Assembly: GCA_036362985.1 (NCBI GenBank)
Contig: JAYGXS010000004.1
Coordinates: forward strand, 7,434,505 to 7,498,504
Direction of reading: 5' to 3'
Origin: Ligula intestinalis
Lineage: Eukaryota; Platyhelminthes; Cestoda; Diphyllobothriidea; Diphyllobothriidae
DNA length: 64,000 nucleotides
Shown: positions 11,996 through 22,633 of the stretch, piece after piece
Layout of the letters: each line of letters opens with the position of its first letter
Position numbering within the stretch: position 1 is the first letter of the stretch
The notes under the pieces: model-generated
Seen by the model: the letters and a program-made list of their open reading frames with translations, nothing else
Database searches by the model: none
What the model was told of the DNA's origin: nothing
Program-made: the position numbers and the translations under genes

Positions 11996-12580
11996 TTTTT
12001 TGTTTAGCAGTCCAGCTTGCACATTATTCGCCCGCAACACCGGACAAGGGTTGCGGATTGCCACGGTTCCCGCGGACGCCGTTGCAGTGGTCGTAGTAAG
12101 GTAAGGAGACATCATAAAGTTTCTTGGGAATTTTGAATACAGGCGGGTCCCCAACGGCCGCTCGGATTCTTTGTTCGAGGTTGTCTCCTCTAGCACTTTG
12201 GCTCAAGAACCTAACCACAAGGCAGTGGTGTTCGTGGCAAGAAAACATATTTAATGGCGGTTCACGCTCACCATGTCACAGTGTCATCCTTGGGCCTTGC
12301 GGCATTTTATAAGGCAGTCGGTGTGCCAGACCTCAGCCCACCGCGCCCTGGTAACACTGTCGCTGCTGCATCTGCGACTGCTTATTCGCCAGACCCGGGA
12401 GCCTGCTTATTTTGCAGCTAACCTTCACTGAAGGCCCCGCCACTATCCGCCACCCGTGGACGCGCAGCTTGGCTAACGGGTAACCCTCCTTTCCCGGGTA
12501 ACCCGCCATCATCTGGGCTACTGCTGCTAGAGGTAATATGCCACTGCTAAAAGAGCTTATTCGATTCATCATCCTTACTA
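11996..12580 (-). mobile_element. Probable 5' region of RTE-like copy B
   Basis: This region is upstream of the endonuclease on the minus strand, GC-richer than its surroundings, with short frames (12196-11978 and 12572-12333) and no domain. Its position suggests the 5' UTR or promoter of the LINE. No matching region exists by copy A, which is 5'-truncated, so this is inference. Confidence 0.4.
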
Positions 12581-13084
12581 AGGCCAGTGGATAGTATCTT
12601 CTAGTAATATATTACTATTATTGTATGACATGTATCCTGTTATTGCAACAAGCCTAACAGATGGGAATATGAGCCTGCATGCGTCCTAAACTTCATCTGG
12701 GCTGATTTGTAAAACACCCGGGTGAGTATACACAGTCGCAGCATTGAAAGGACTGTGTCCTAGCGGCTGTGGACGAGCTCAGCGCAATGTTATGATGTAA
12801 AATAGATTATGGCCCTGGCTTATTTAGGGACAATTTTTGAAATAAAACGATACTGCCTCCTCTTTTCTCACAACGAAAATATTTAATTTTTCAGAAACCT
12901 ACCAACGGCAACCGAAACTTCAAGGTTGTGATTGCTCAAAGGACTGCATATAGGTTTCTTATACCTCTAAACCCTTTCTCTGGATGATGCACTTTTACAG
13001 CGCGGTATGTTTGACCGTTAAACCGTTTATAATCAACTATATTTTTAACATGTTTGATATTTTACGTTGACTATCGATTTCGGT
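12581..13084. other. No feature recognised
   Basis: AT-rich, without a long ORF. No repeat relation seen. Confidence 0.4.
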
Positions 13085-13515
13085 GATGTCCACCATCTGC
13101 TCAATGAGTAGGGATAGTGACTGTAGTCAGATATAGTGAAAGTAGACGCGTAGCCATCTGCCACACGCTTAACCTTCACCCCGTTTGAACTGGTGGCGAG
13201 GCAGAGTCGAGAGGACCGAGCAGGAATCGGGCATAAACCGCTTTTTCCAATGCAGGCCAGAAACACCGTCTAACTTGGTCCCAAGTGACAATAGCCTTTT
13301 GCGCTGGTACTACTGCACTTCCTACCCTCACTCACCTTCAGGTGTCCAGAAAAACTCAAGGGAACCGAGTCGGATATTGCTACTGCTGCTATTTATACTA
13401 CTACTTACTAGCAGTGTAGGTGAGTGATAGTAGTGTTAGTACTATTACTGACGCTATTATTAGTCAGAGGTGATGCTGATTTACTTCAACGTTAGGGCTC
13501 AGGTCTCAAGTAAAT
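13085..13515 (+). repeat. Dispersed repeat family E, longest copy
   Basis: This is the fullest copy of the family. The 5' block (GTCCACCATCTGC to ACACGCTTAACC) is also at 4450-4530. The 3' block (GCCAGAAACACCGTCTAAC to GTTAGGGCTCAGG) is also at 9660-9910 and 5022-5110. Shorter pieces are at 20285-20350 and 58020-58085 (GACGGTGACTTGCG and GACTT). No coding frame is shared among the copies, so a non-autonomous element is likely. Confidence 0.65.
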
Positions 13516-15090
13516 AAATGCCTGAGGCCCGGCGCACATCATGGCTTATCTTACTTTACGCCCTCGCACCACTGTCTACCAAAAGCTGTGTCGATTGAAG
13601 TGAAATGTGAACTGGAGGGTCATAGGTCGTTCACTATCTTGGGTGGCGAAAAATGTACCCGAAGAAACATGAGTTTAAGATGTACGGTCCGTAGCGGTGT
13701 AGAACCACCTTGCCTCGAGTCGTGCTTATGCATTAGCCTGGGCTAAATAGCCCTCCTCCACACCCACAGTCATGAATCTAATCAGATTTTGGCTAATCAT
13801 GGTACGGGAATTTTTAAGCAATATTTTCAGCTGATGTCACTGCCCCAACAGGACTGGCTCGAGGAAACGGGTGCGCGGAAAGAGTTGGAGTCTGGGAAAG
13901 CAAAGACCATATCGTCTGTATAGATAAAGAACTCGAATTTTACAAAATTCGGCCTTTATTACTCTAGTAAGTAACCCTAATCGAGAATGGCTTCTTCAGA
14001 TGGAAGCAGAACCCTGAAACTTCCTACAGGGTTTTATACCAGAGAGGGGACTGCACACTGATCACCAGCGAAAATATGTAGATGGCCCGATCCGGTAGGG
14101 TCTAAACTGTTTATTTCTAACAGAACCCTCATTTGGAAGGGCCTGCATAATTGGAACACGCGCCAAAATTCATGATTGGGCTGAATATTGGCATGCAACA
14201 GCGTGCTACTTAACGTCCTAGGGGTTATATCGGACTCCAAACACAAGACCGTCTTCAGGTCCTGAGATCCCACAGATGCGGTCTCAGCACCACTGCAAGA
14301 AATGCTTTTCTTCACATATTCCTACCCCCCCCCTAACCGTCCAGGTCGTAGAATCCTTGGTGGCTTGATTTAAAGGCAGCTTTGGTTCATCCTTCTGTGT
14401 GGAAATGCTCGATGTTCTAAGGAAACGGAAAGAAATTAAGTGTGTCACGGGGCTGTTGTAAATGTTGCCAAAGCCGAGATGTCACTGCCTCATTACGCCT
14501 TCTGTGAGTCCCGAAGAAAGAACAAAACAAGAAGAGCGCAAAAGCGGAAATCCTTTAGCATAATTAGTACAACATATTGAAGGTAACAAACGCGTGTACA
14601 GCCATGCCTATCAGGCCAATCAGATACTTTCCTGGCGCGATTAGCGACACGAATAGCTTGTGACTCAGCTACTGGCTTGCCGGAGTCTTAGCCTGGCCGC
14701 AGCTTTAAATTGTGATTGATTGACTGATTGCCAGTTTGCGTTCGTGGTGTGTAGGCGGATCGGTGGCCTGCCGTGAGCACCGCTCGCTACCTGCCTGCTT
14801 GTTCGCGTATCCGTTAAGGCTACTGCTAACAGGGGCTGTCATTTTACAGACGTACAAAAGTGCTGATTTCTGATAGTACTTGATCGACTACCCTATCCAC
14901 CATTCAAACTTTAAGAAACGCAAACCGTCCCCTCAGACGCGACTGATTGTATTTCTCCAGAGAAGATAGAAGATGGCCGTTCGGAATCACACATTTTGAT
15001 ATGTGAACTTCCGCGACACTAAGACACGAAAGACAATGCTCATTATGTGCTCTACATCTTGGTGGGCGCAGGGTGTTGACTTGCGCGTCA
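13516..15090. other. No gene recognised
   Basis: Only short frames are present (for example 14034-14315 - and 14904-15146 -), without domain or repeat support. A C-run lies near 14325-14335. Confidence 0.4.
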
Positions 15091-15094
15091 ATTA

Positions 15095-15658
15095 GTTGGC
15101 AACAGTAGTTTATGTAGTGCACCTTATTAATCCCTTGTCCCAGCATTTTCTCCTACGAAACCGGTGGTTATAGGGTTTTCTAGGTGGAGAATTAGGATAG
15201 GCAGTGGAATATACTTTAATAACTGTTATATGCATTTTTATTCTTATTGTATTTAGAACTGTTATTGCTTTATATCTGTAGGTTTTCCTAATGTGTTTTA
15301 TCTTTTAATGTATTGCGGGAAAACACAATTATAAAATTGCAGGTCTCTTGAACTTCCTGAAAAATAGAAATGGTGGTTAGGAGGTCGCCTACTTCAACTT
15401 ATCTGAGGTCTAACATACCATTCTAGGGTTAGATTAGTATAGTCCGCGGCGCAATGCGCCATGCACACCTTCAATTTACATGCGGAACGACTTACATCCA
15501 GCGGCCGCGGAAAACAAATTCGACTATATTTTTTTACTTTACACTTACTTTTAAAAATGTCCTTCCCTGCCTATTCTATTTCATCACCCCCCAAAACCCT
15601 ATAATCACCGTTTCCGTAGGATGAAATGCTGGGACTAAGGGTATATTAGGTGCACTAT
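15095..15658 (+). repeat. Dispersed repeat family D, copy 1 (interrupted by the gypsy element)
   Basis: It is collinear with 30240-30760: CAACAGTAG, GGAGAATTAGGA, GCAGTGGAATATACTTT, GTAGGTTTTCCTAAT, GGTGGTTAGGAGGTC, TACTTCAACTTA, CACCCCCCAAAAC and GCTGGGA. After the gypsy insertion it resumes at 19857 (ATAGACTACTTTTGCC against AAGCTACTTTTGTC at 30723). The middle part is also found in copies at 32250 and 53760. Confidence 0.75.
15654..15658. repeat. Target-site duplication, left
   Basis: ACTAT directly precedes the TG of the left LTR and is repeated exactly after the right LTR (19852-19856). Confidence 0.9.
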
Positions 15659-15943
15659 TGTCGTGATTGGGATATAGTCGAGTTATTTGGTACGCAAAAG
15701 CCGAACAGCCGAGGAGAATGAGAAGTCGAGTACCCTAGAATTGGGCTTTACTCATCTTATAATTGTCGTACATGAACTGAAAAGGTATGAAGAGCGGTTA
15801 GGATTATATAGGCAACAATCAAGCGTTCGTAAGGAGGCAGGGGTGAATGTTAATCAACGAGTGTAAGAAGGTAGGGGTGAACGGTAATCAACAAGGGTAA
15901 GAGGATAGGGGTGAACGAGTGTCAGATTAGTATTTACACGACA
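15659..15943 (-). repeat. LTR of the gypsy element (3' LTR in element orientation)
   Basis: 285 bp, starting TGTCGTGATTGG and ending TTTACACGACA, with TG...CA termini within short inverted ends TGTCG/CGACA. It contains three short GGGGTGAACG/GGGGTGAATG-type repeats at about 15838-15915, also present in the other LTR. Confidence 0.95.
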
Positions 15944-15955
15944 TTCTCCCCGGCC
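15944..15955 (-). other. Polypurine tract
   Basis: On the minus strand GGCCGGGGAGAA lies immediately before the 3' LTR, the position and composition expected for the plus-strand primer of a gypsy element. Confidence 0.7.
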
Positions 15956-16011
15956 AACAAACAGGGGTATAAGGTTCACAAATCTACTCTAGGGTTTGAA
16001 TGGGATAATTT

Positions 16012-18720
16012 CTAAGCGTCTCGGTTGCGAAGGCAGTATGGATGGACGCGTTGTTGTTTTATTAACGTCTCCAGGTTATATTCATGTGGGTCGTCTTCGC
16101 TATGGTCATGATCAGGTGTCATCACACCTTGGTTGTCAGTACAGCCGGTGCTGTATTCCATTTCGGCATTGGGTGATCGGTCAGGCGGAGGTGGAACAGA
16201 ATTTTCGACTAAGGGAGTGGCCGTCTCCTGATGATGATCACTGAGATCCTTTTGACCTCTAGGAGCAAGTAGTCGAACAGATACTGTCTCTTCTCTGCCA
16301 TCGTCAAATCGTATATGAGCGTACTGAGGGTTGCACTGGAGTAGATCAACTTCCTCACAGAGCGGGTCATATTTGGACTGTTGGTTACTCTTCTTCAATA
16401 GGAGTCGACCAGGGGAAGAGAGCCACATAGGAAGAGTGGTTCCAGTGGTTGATCTCCGATTATAGGCGAACATTCTTTCATGTGGTGTCGCGTTAGTGGT
16501 GGTACATAGAAGTGACCTGATGAAGTGTGGAGCGTCCAAGAGGACGTATTCCCAGTGTGCTGCAGACAAATTTCTAGATTTCAAAGCAAGCAAAATGGTC
16601 TTCCACAAAGTTTGGTTCAGACGTTCAACTTGTCCGTTTCCTTGGGGATTATACGGAGTTGTCCTACTCGTCGTCACCCCACCCTCGATAGGTGTGTACG
16701 TATGAAGGAGTACCGAAGATGGCAAAGAGTTGGCATAAACATTTAATAATGGTTCCTGAAGATTGATCGGAACAGGCGAATCCGAACCGAAAACGGGAGT
16801 ATTCATCAATAATCGTCAGCAGATAACGATTGCGGGTCACAGATGGAAGTGGACCCTTAAAGTCGAGTGACAGCCGTTCGAAGGGTTGAGTGGCCTTGAT
16901 TAGCTGACCTTGTGTTTTGAAGAAACGGGGTTTGACTTCACAACATGTTGGACATCTTGTAACAAAATTACGAATCTCTTCCATCGAAAAGGGTAGATTT
17001 CTAGCTTGGACAAAGTGTGATAACCGAGAAATCCCAGGATGGCACAGAGATGCGTGTAGTTCCTTCAGATTGACATCCGTTAGCACGGCCGCACAACAAC
17101 TACGGGAAAGGGTATCAGCTGCACGGCTTTCTTTGCCAGGTCTGTAAATAATGTCATGCTTGAATGACGATAATTCCAATCTCCAGCGTTCAATCTTTTC
17201 ATCCGTCACCTTCACTTTTTGTTGATTACCATAGATAAAAGCAACATAACGTTGATCTGTCATTAGTTTAAAATGATTGCAGAGAAGAAAATGGTTCCAT
17301 TTACGTATGGATTTCACTACGGCATATGCTTCCTTCTCGATCGCAGAATGGTGTCGCTCGTTTGGTGATAGACTACGCGAAATTAATGCTACTGGTCGAC
17401 CATTCTGGTTCAGTGTGGCAGCAATGGCGACGTCTGAAGCGTCAGTCTCAACAACCAGTGGGATATTATATTGGATGGTAGCGATCGTGGCCTTCGCAAG
17501 TTCTTCCTTAAGTGCTTCAAATGTTTCAAGTACTTCTGGTTGTAGAGGAATAGTTTTGTTGTGGATAAGCAGATGGATCTTATCTGAAAAGTGGGATATC
17601 CATTGCGAATAGTAAGCGAACAATCCAACGGCTCGTTGCTGTGACTTTATATCGTTTGGAACAGCCAGCTTACGCAAGGGTTTCAGATGATCTGGATCCG
17701 GTCTGATGTTACCTTTGGACACTTCGTAACCAAGAAGCTTAATTTGCTGAGAAGCGATGACGCTTTTTGCTTCCTTGAAAGTGAGTCCATATTTTGCGGC
17801 AACGTCGAGGAATTTTTGAAGGTTTGAATTGTGTTCTGCGATGCCGTTTCCACAAATGGTGATATTGTCTACATAAACAAATACATCCTTCAGGTGTTCG
17901 CGTGTAATTATATCATCAATGGTTCGTTGGAAAGAGGCAACTCCGTTGGTGACCCCAAACGGGATTCGACAAAATTGATACAAACGTCCACAAGCTTCGA
18001 AAGCAGTGTATGGTCTTCCGTCTGCCCAGATAGGTATCTGGTGATACGCGCTCTTGAGGTCAAGAGTGCTATAGGTGTCGTAGTTGGCACTATGTTCAAT
18101 CATTTCGTCTATCTTGGGAGATGGATATGCATAGAGTAGAGTGTATATGTTGATCGTCTGGCTATAATCAACAACCATTCGCCTATTGTGATTTTCAGTG
18201 GCTACCACCAGGACTTGGGCTCGCCAAGGGGAGAAAGGAGGCTCAATTACTCCATCAGCCAAAAGATGACTAATTTCTTCGTTAATCAACCTTTCATCAG
18301 CGTTAGTGTGTCGACGAGATTTTGTTGCAATTGGCTTACAGTCCGGGGTTCGATTAGGAAATAAATAGAGAGGTTCGACGCAGGCGAAAGCAACAGAACG
18401 TGGTAAGATCGTAGGTTTAGGTCCACCAAAGGGAATTTTGACGCTTCTATGTAAGCGAAAGTCATGGCCAAGTAATATGTCGGCGCATAAATTTGGTAAG
18501 ATCGATAACCTGAACTTTTCGTAGACGGCACCTTTTTATTTAATCGAGACGAAAACGTGTCCCTGTGTGGCGCTGGTTAGAGCGGTAGTGGCCATAGATA
18601 TTTTGGTGCGAGAGTGATGGATTTTCCAATTATTTTAAAGTACTACCGAGGATGAGACGTAGCTCTCCGAGCTACCTGTGTCTATTAAGGCCCCATTGAT
18701 CTGTAGTACAACTACTGCGC
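16012..18720 (-). pseudogene. Gypsy pol: protease, RT, RNase H, integrase (broken)
   Basis: The protease is marked by ALIDTGSSES (DTG at about 18665-18682). RT has VVDYSQTINIYTLLYAYP, STLDLKSAYHQIPI, FCRIPFGVTNGVASFQR and FVYVDNITICG. The catalytic YVDD is YVDN here, which should abolish activity. RNase H has VVETDASDVAIAATL, IEKEAYAVVKSI and LMTDQRYVAFIYG. Integrase has the zinc region (LHASLCHPGISRL to CPTCCEVKP) and the first Asp in RLSLDFKGPLP. At YVHTYRG the second catalytic Asp is Tyr, and about 20 residues are then missing before GVTTSRTTPYNPQGNGQVER, with a frame change near 16680. The C-terminal GPY-like region (WLSSPGRLLL to VSVRLLAPRGQKD) is present. Frame breaks also lie around 18290-18660. 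Confidence 0.93.
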
Positions 18721-18779
18721 TTGAAAGGCAGTCTGGTGCAGTAGCCAATGCGATGGCGGAAATAGTGGGGTGGGTAGAG

Positions 18780-19543
18780 GAAAGAATCCTCCTGTTTCGT
18801 GAAGTCCTGCAAACCTTTTGGAAGTGCCCCTTTTTGCTGCATCCTTTGCACTACACGTCGCGTGCGGGACACTTCGAACGAGGGTGTTTGTCGTACCCAC
18901 AAAAGAAGCATTTATTGTACGACGAACTGAAAGCTGTGATGTCCGTAGATTTGTTAGGACTGCACGGAGTTTCGCACACCTCAGTGGTGGCCGTGAATAA
19001 GGTTGTTGGAGGATTTTGATAGGATATAGACTGTTTTTCGGCCAGATCCAAAGATCTTGCTCGATCGAACGATGTTTGAAAATACAGGGTTTTCTGTTCC
19101 AGCAGTCTTTGTCGAATTTGGTTAGATAAAAGGCCACTAATAAAGGCATCTCTAATGGCGTCATCGCGGTTTTGTTGTGCAGTAACTGCTTTGAAATCAC
19201 AGTCTTTAGCCAGTGACTTCAGTTTCTGAGCAAACTGATCGAGAGTTTGTCCACCCTCTTGTTTACAGGTCGCCAGAAGGTGGCAGGCGAAAATTTCGTT
19301 TTTAGGTGTTGAATCTAACTCCTTCAGCACCTTATTTGCGTCTTCGTAAGTGGTGCATTCGTTGATGTACTCCCAAACGGTCGGAGAGCCGTAGTTGGTC
19401 AGGACACTCAATTTGTTTGGCTCTAAGCTTTCGATAATTGTCATCAAGTTTTCGAATCTACATAACCAGTGATTTCATTGTTTGGAAGCGTCCGGAGCAT
19501 TCGGATCCACACCGAATCGTTCTGGTTTGAGGAGTCAATCCAT
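18780..19543 (-). pseudogene. Gypsy gag with two CCHC zinc knuckles, three nonsense codons
   Basis: A start at 19543-19541 fits: MD, stop, then LLKPERFGVDPNAPDASKQ, stop, then NHWLCRFENL, which leads into an open stretch 19447-18851. That stretch has VWEYINECTTYEDANKVLKE, LDQFAQKLKSLAKDCDF and DDAIRDAFISGLLSNQIRQR, a typical capsid-like region. The first zinc knuckle is CFFCGYDKHPRSKC. A TAG at 18851-18853 cuts the frame, and the second knuckle CKGCSKKGHFQKVC follows directly. The stop after KQ (19475-19477) probably replaces Trp. Gag would package element RNA, but this copy is interrupted three times. Confidence 0.9.
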
Positions 19544-19566
19544 TCTGAGTTATAAGATGACTAAAT

Positions 19567-19851
19567 TGTTGTGATTGGAATATAGTCGAGTTATTCGGTA
19601 CGAAAAAGCCGAACAGCCGAGGAGAATGAGAAGTCAAGTACCCTAGAATTGGGCTTTACTCATCTTATAATTGTCGTACATGAACTGAAAAGGTATGAAG
19701 AGCGGTTAGGATTATATAGGCAAAAATCAAGCGTTCGTAAGGAGGCAGGGGTGAATGTTAATCAACGAGTGTAAGAAAGTAGGGGTGAACGATAATCAAC
19801 AAAGGTAAGAGGATAGGGGTGAACGAGTGTTAGATTAATATTTACACGACA
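19567..19851 (-). repeat. LTR of the gypsy element (5' LTR in element orientation)
   Basis: 285 bp, starting TGTTGTGATTGG and ending TTTACACGACA. At most differing sites the base in the other LTR is G or C and here A or T. Confidence 0.95.
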
Positions 19852-19856
19852 ACTAT
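19852..19856. repeat. Target-site duplication, right
   Basis: ACTAT directly follows the right LTR and equals the left duplication at 15654-15658. Confidence 0.9.
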
Positions 19857-20099
19857 ATAGACTACTTTTGCCAATTACTTTATACTGATACTGACATCCG
19901 CCACGCTCTCCTCACCCAACTGAGTTCGGTGGTAAGACAGAGGATTGTCGGAGGCTGGCTGACAAAAATTAACAGATCGTCTACGCGTGCCACATACGAG
20001 ATGGTTGGCGCACATTGAATGCAGTATTTTACAAAAACAGGGTGAACGGTTCCGATCTCATGTATGTGAGGGTACTGTGGATGCTGTACTCAAAAAGAG

Positions 20100-20350
20100 T
20101 TGTTTCAGTCCGATTCTCCGTCCCGAGCGGACGAAGTTCTCCCGTCAGTTGGTAGCCTTTAAAGCCACGGCTTTTGGCGCGTGGTGGTGGATGCAAGCGC
20201 CTCGGAAATTTTATCAAATGGGAAGCACACAATAGTACGGCTGCCTTTTTTGAAGATATCCTCTGTGTACTCCACAACATGGTGGTGTTGGGACGGTGAC
20301 TTGCGTGTGAGTTAGTTTTAAGTTATAGTAGACTTGTGCAGTTATTTTCG
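20100..20350 (+). repeat. Dispersed repeat, partner at 57780-58085
   Basis: Shared blocks are CCTTTAAAGCCACGGCTTTT against CCTTCCAAGCCACGGCTTTA, GCGCGTGGTGG against GCACCACGATGG, TACTCCACAACATGGTG against TACTCTACAGCAGACTG, and GGGACGGTGACTTGCG. The end overlaps the 5' block of family E. The stretch 19890-20100 holds nothing recognisable. Confidence 0.5.
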
Positions 20351-20394
20351 TACGCTCCTTACCCTACGTCTATCCGGTGTCAAGACGTACTCAA

Positions 20395-20475
20395 TGACGA
20401 ATGTTCACTCGACCGCTAACGAAACTCACCTGTCTCGCTCTGCCTGGGGTCTCCACAGAGGCTCGGGTCGGACAA
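20395..20475 (-). repeat. SINE head fragment, inverted
   Basis: The minus strand reads GCCTCTGTGGAGACCCCAGG, CAGAGCGAGACAG and GTTAGCGGTC. This matches the SINE upstream region at 21683-21735 (GCCTCTGTGGAGACACCAGG, CAGAGCGGGACAG, GTTAGCGGTC). Confidence 0.6.
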
Positions 20476-21260
20476 CACTTGATTCTTAGTATGACTGACT
20501 GGTTTATGTAATCAGACATGAACTCCGAAAGGAGCTGCGCAGTCTGATCAATGTGATGGTGCCGGCAGAAGAAGGTAACATCGTCTGCGTATGATACCAG
20601 TTTCGCCGGTGCCCGAGGGAGTAGGAGCTCTTGCATGTAGACGTTGAAAACCATCGGACCGACCACAATGCCTTGAGGAACGCTGCAGGTCTGTTTATGG
20701 GGGCCTAGAGAGAAAGTGCCGCGAAAAAGCACATTATAATGGTGGTCATAGACCTAAGCCGCAAACCACCGGACCGGGCCAGTCGGGAGGTTCAGGGAGA
20801 CCAAATCCTACACTTGCTGCTAATGTCGAACGCAGTCGAAGGCACGTGAGAAGTCGATAGAGACTTCTATGGTACGTAAAGCGGTTTCGGTTGATTGAGA
20901 CCCTCGAGGATGGCATCGTTGAGCTCGAAAAGTGCCGTTGTGGTGCCTGTATCTGGTCTGAATCCATGTTGATGGCAAGACAGACGTCAAAATTTGATAT
21001 ATGAGTCGTTCCAGGCTATTCACTAGTAGATTGAGGAGGGCAGTTGGATGATAAGTAAACGTTAGAATGGGGTCCATACCCGCTTTTACCAGAAGGAAAA
21101 TGATTGACTGGTGCCAACAATCTGGGATGATTGAGTTAGCTAGCGATGGGTCGAAAAGGGCATCAATGTTGGCAGCCACCTTAGGGCCGATATGGTGCAA
21201 ATGGATAGGCGTTTGACGCTTTCTTTTTCCTGACGGCGGTGAGGATAGCATCCGCAGAGA
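20476..21260 (-). pseudogene. Jockey/R1-like LINE reverse transcriptase fragment with intact YADD
   Basis: The minus strand carries IIPDCWHQSIIFLLVKAG, YHPTALLNLLVNSLERLI, RAQRCHPRGSQSTETAL and motif A SIDFSRAFDCVRH (21251-20820). After a frame change (about 20820-20740) come GPHKQTCSVPQGIVVGPMVF (motif B) and APAKLVSYADDVTFFCRHHH (motif C). It ends near 20500 soon after LSEFM, where an inverted SINE fragment abuts. Both the 5' endonuclease and the RT thumb are missing. The sequence differs clearly from the CR1-like and RTE-like copies in the window, so it is a third LINE family. The clade call is from motif style only. Confidence 0.85.
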
Positions 21261-21414
21261 AGGAAATGTCCGGGGATGGTGCTTTATGGAGGAGGCGAAG
21301 AAGGGAGCGCTGGCTTTTGGGATTGGACACCGAGCGGGACGCCACTTGAGGCTCGAGCTCGCGGCTTTTTTGCTCAGAATTTAACGACCTAACCAGACAG
21401 ATTGGGATAAGTGG

Positions 21415-21665
21415 GTTCTGATAGCGGTCTGTTAATGTCCATCAATGAAAGTCAATATCTCTCGACCTAAACTGGAAAGCCAGGGAGGTCGTGGCTTAGT
21501 GGTTAGAGCGTTGGACTCTGATCGAGAAGGTGGCGGGTTCAAGCCTCGGGTGGTGCACCACTTGGGGTTGGGTATGACTGGCTGACGACGGCTAATGAGC
21601 CAGAAATGGCCATTCCAGTCGCCCTTGTGTTTGCCGGCAATACTATCCGCCTACACTACTCGCTG
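21415..21665 (+). repeat. tRNA-derived SINE copy 1
   Basis: The tRNA-like part has an A box (GTGGCTTAGTGGTTAGAGCG, from 21491) and a B box (GGGTTCAAGCC, about 21535-21545), as needed for internal Pol III promotion. It is followed by the family core GGCTGACGACGGCTAATGAG, CCAGAAATGGC, CATTCCAGTC and TTTGCCGGCAATACTAT. The head (CATCAATGAAAGTCAATATC) precedes the tRNA-like part and is repeated in copy 2. Confidence 0.85.
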
Positions 21666-21682
21666 CTACAGCTGCTGTCAGG

Positions 21683-21910
21683 GCCTCTGTGGAGACACCA
21701 GGCAGAGCGGGACAGATCAGTTCTGTTAGCGGTCCGGCGAGTCTTCATCAATGAGCGTTAATATCCCTCGACATAGCACGAAAAGACAACGAGTTCTTGG
21801 CTCAATTGTTTGGGCGTTTGACTCCGATCAAAGAGGTCGCGAGTTTGAGGCTCGAGTGGTGCACCACTTGTGTCTGGGTGTGACTAGCTGACGATGGCTA
21901 ATAAAGTAAT
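21683..21910 (+). repeat. tRNA-derived SINE copy 2 (tandem to copy 1)
   Basis: The head CATCAATGAGCGTTAATATC is followed by CTTGGCTCAATTGTTTGGGCG, a weak B box GAGTTTGAGGC, GGTGCACCACTTG, and core GCTGACGATGGCTAATAA, where the copy stops. It lies about 300 bp after copy 1 in the same orientation. Confidence 0.8.
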
Positions 21911-22199
21911 ACTATCGATTCTATATACCAAGACAGGTTCGGCGTGAGCCTGCACCTAGGCGTGCCATCTGCGCATTTGTAATGAGAGCGCAACCCGCGT
22001 AGCGCCTGCCCTACCCGTATTGGTCCAATGCATCGTTCACGCGCCCCCTTTAGGTGACACATTAAATGCGAAACAACCCTCATGTCATAAACCAGTCCTC
22101 GATGACCAGCAACCACGTGACGGTGTCTCTGCATCCTTTCTTCGTTAACTGTAAGTTCCTGTCTAGTTTCTTTTGTTGGTCTGTGCCTCCCCTGGTCCG

Positions 22200-22590
22200 C
22201 CACGCGTTCCTTTCACTTCTCAGTGCGTTCTATGTCTTCTAAAAAAGTCCTACAGTTGCTTTAGTTTACCTTAAATCTAAGTGGCGCACAAACCAATGAC
22301 TACAATGCGGAATCAGCTTGTACACCCTAAGAAAAGGGTTGGTATTTAGACAGAAAAACGTTTTTTAAACGATTCCTTGTAGCGGCTGCAATGCAGTTTG
22401 TTGTGGACAAACAGGAGGATTAGCCTCCACACGCTTATGTGAACAGCAACGAGCAGTAAAGATGCGTTATCACTTGTTCGAAGTCGCCATGTACACATTA
22501 GAAACTGGACACCAATTTGCATGAGACGAAATGCGTTCCTTCCACTGCTCGATGCGGTCCATGTCTTTCAAAAAAGAAGATCCTGTATCT
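22200..22590. repeat. Dispersed repeat G, copy 1, with short flanking duplication
   Basis: Blocks AAATCTAAGTGGC, CAAACCAATGACTACAATGC, GGAATCAGCT and CACTTGTTCGAAGTCGC match 24840-25215. At its two edges, GCGTTCCTTTCACTTCTCAG (22205) and GCGTTCCTTCCACTGCTCGA (22532) are similar, each followed by TGCGGTCCATGTCTTTCAAAAAAG-like sequence. These look like a duplicated flank. The second lies just before the CNEP1R1 exon. Confidence 0.55.
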
Positions 22591-22633
22591 CCTAACCACT
22601 GTATCTTTTTGTCTCCTTCGACATTCGTGTTGC

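Larger units (their letters stand above)
15659..19851 (-). mobile_element. Full-length Ty3/gypsy LTR retrotransposon, 4193 bp
   Basis: Two 285-bp LTRs (15659-15943 and 19567-19851) flank gag and pol on the minus strand. Both begin TGT.GTGATTGG and end CACGACA, and a 5-bp duplication ACTAT surrounds the element. I count about 11 differences between the LTRs by eye (about 96% identity), mostly transitions, which suggests a moderately young insertion. The gene order gag, protease, RT, RNase H, integrase is that of Ty3/gypsy. There is no env-like frame. Every coding part is broken, so the copy is dead. Related flatworm elements of the CsRn1 type share this compact layout, but that lineage is a guess. 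No primer-binding site complementary to a common tRNA was recognised next to 19567. Confidence 0.95.

Noticed and set aside
18550..18600. Another SINE A box (GGCGCTGGTTAGAGCGGTAG)
   Set aside because: It lies within the gypsy protease region, has no B box and no SINE core after it.
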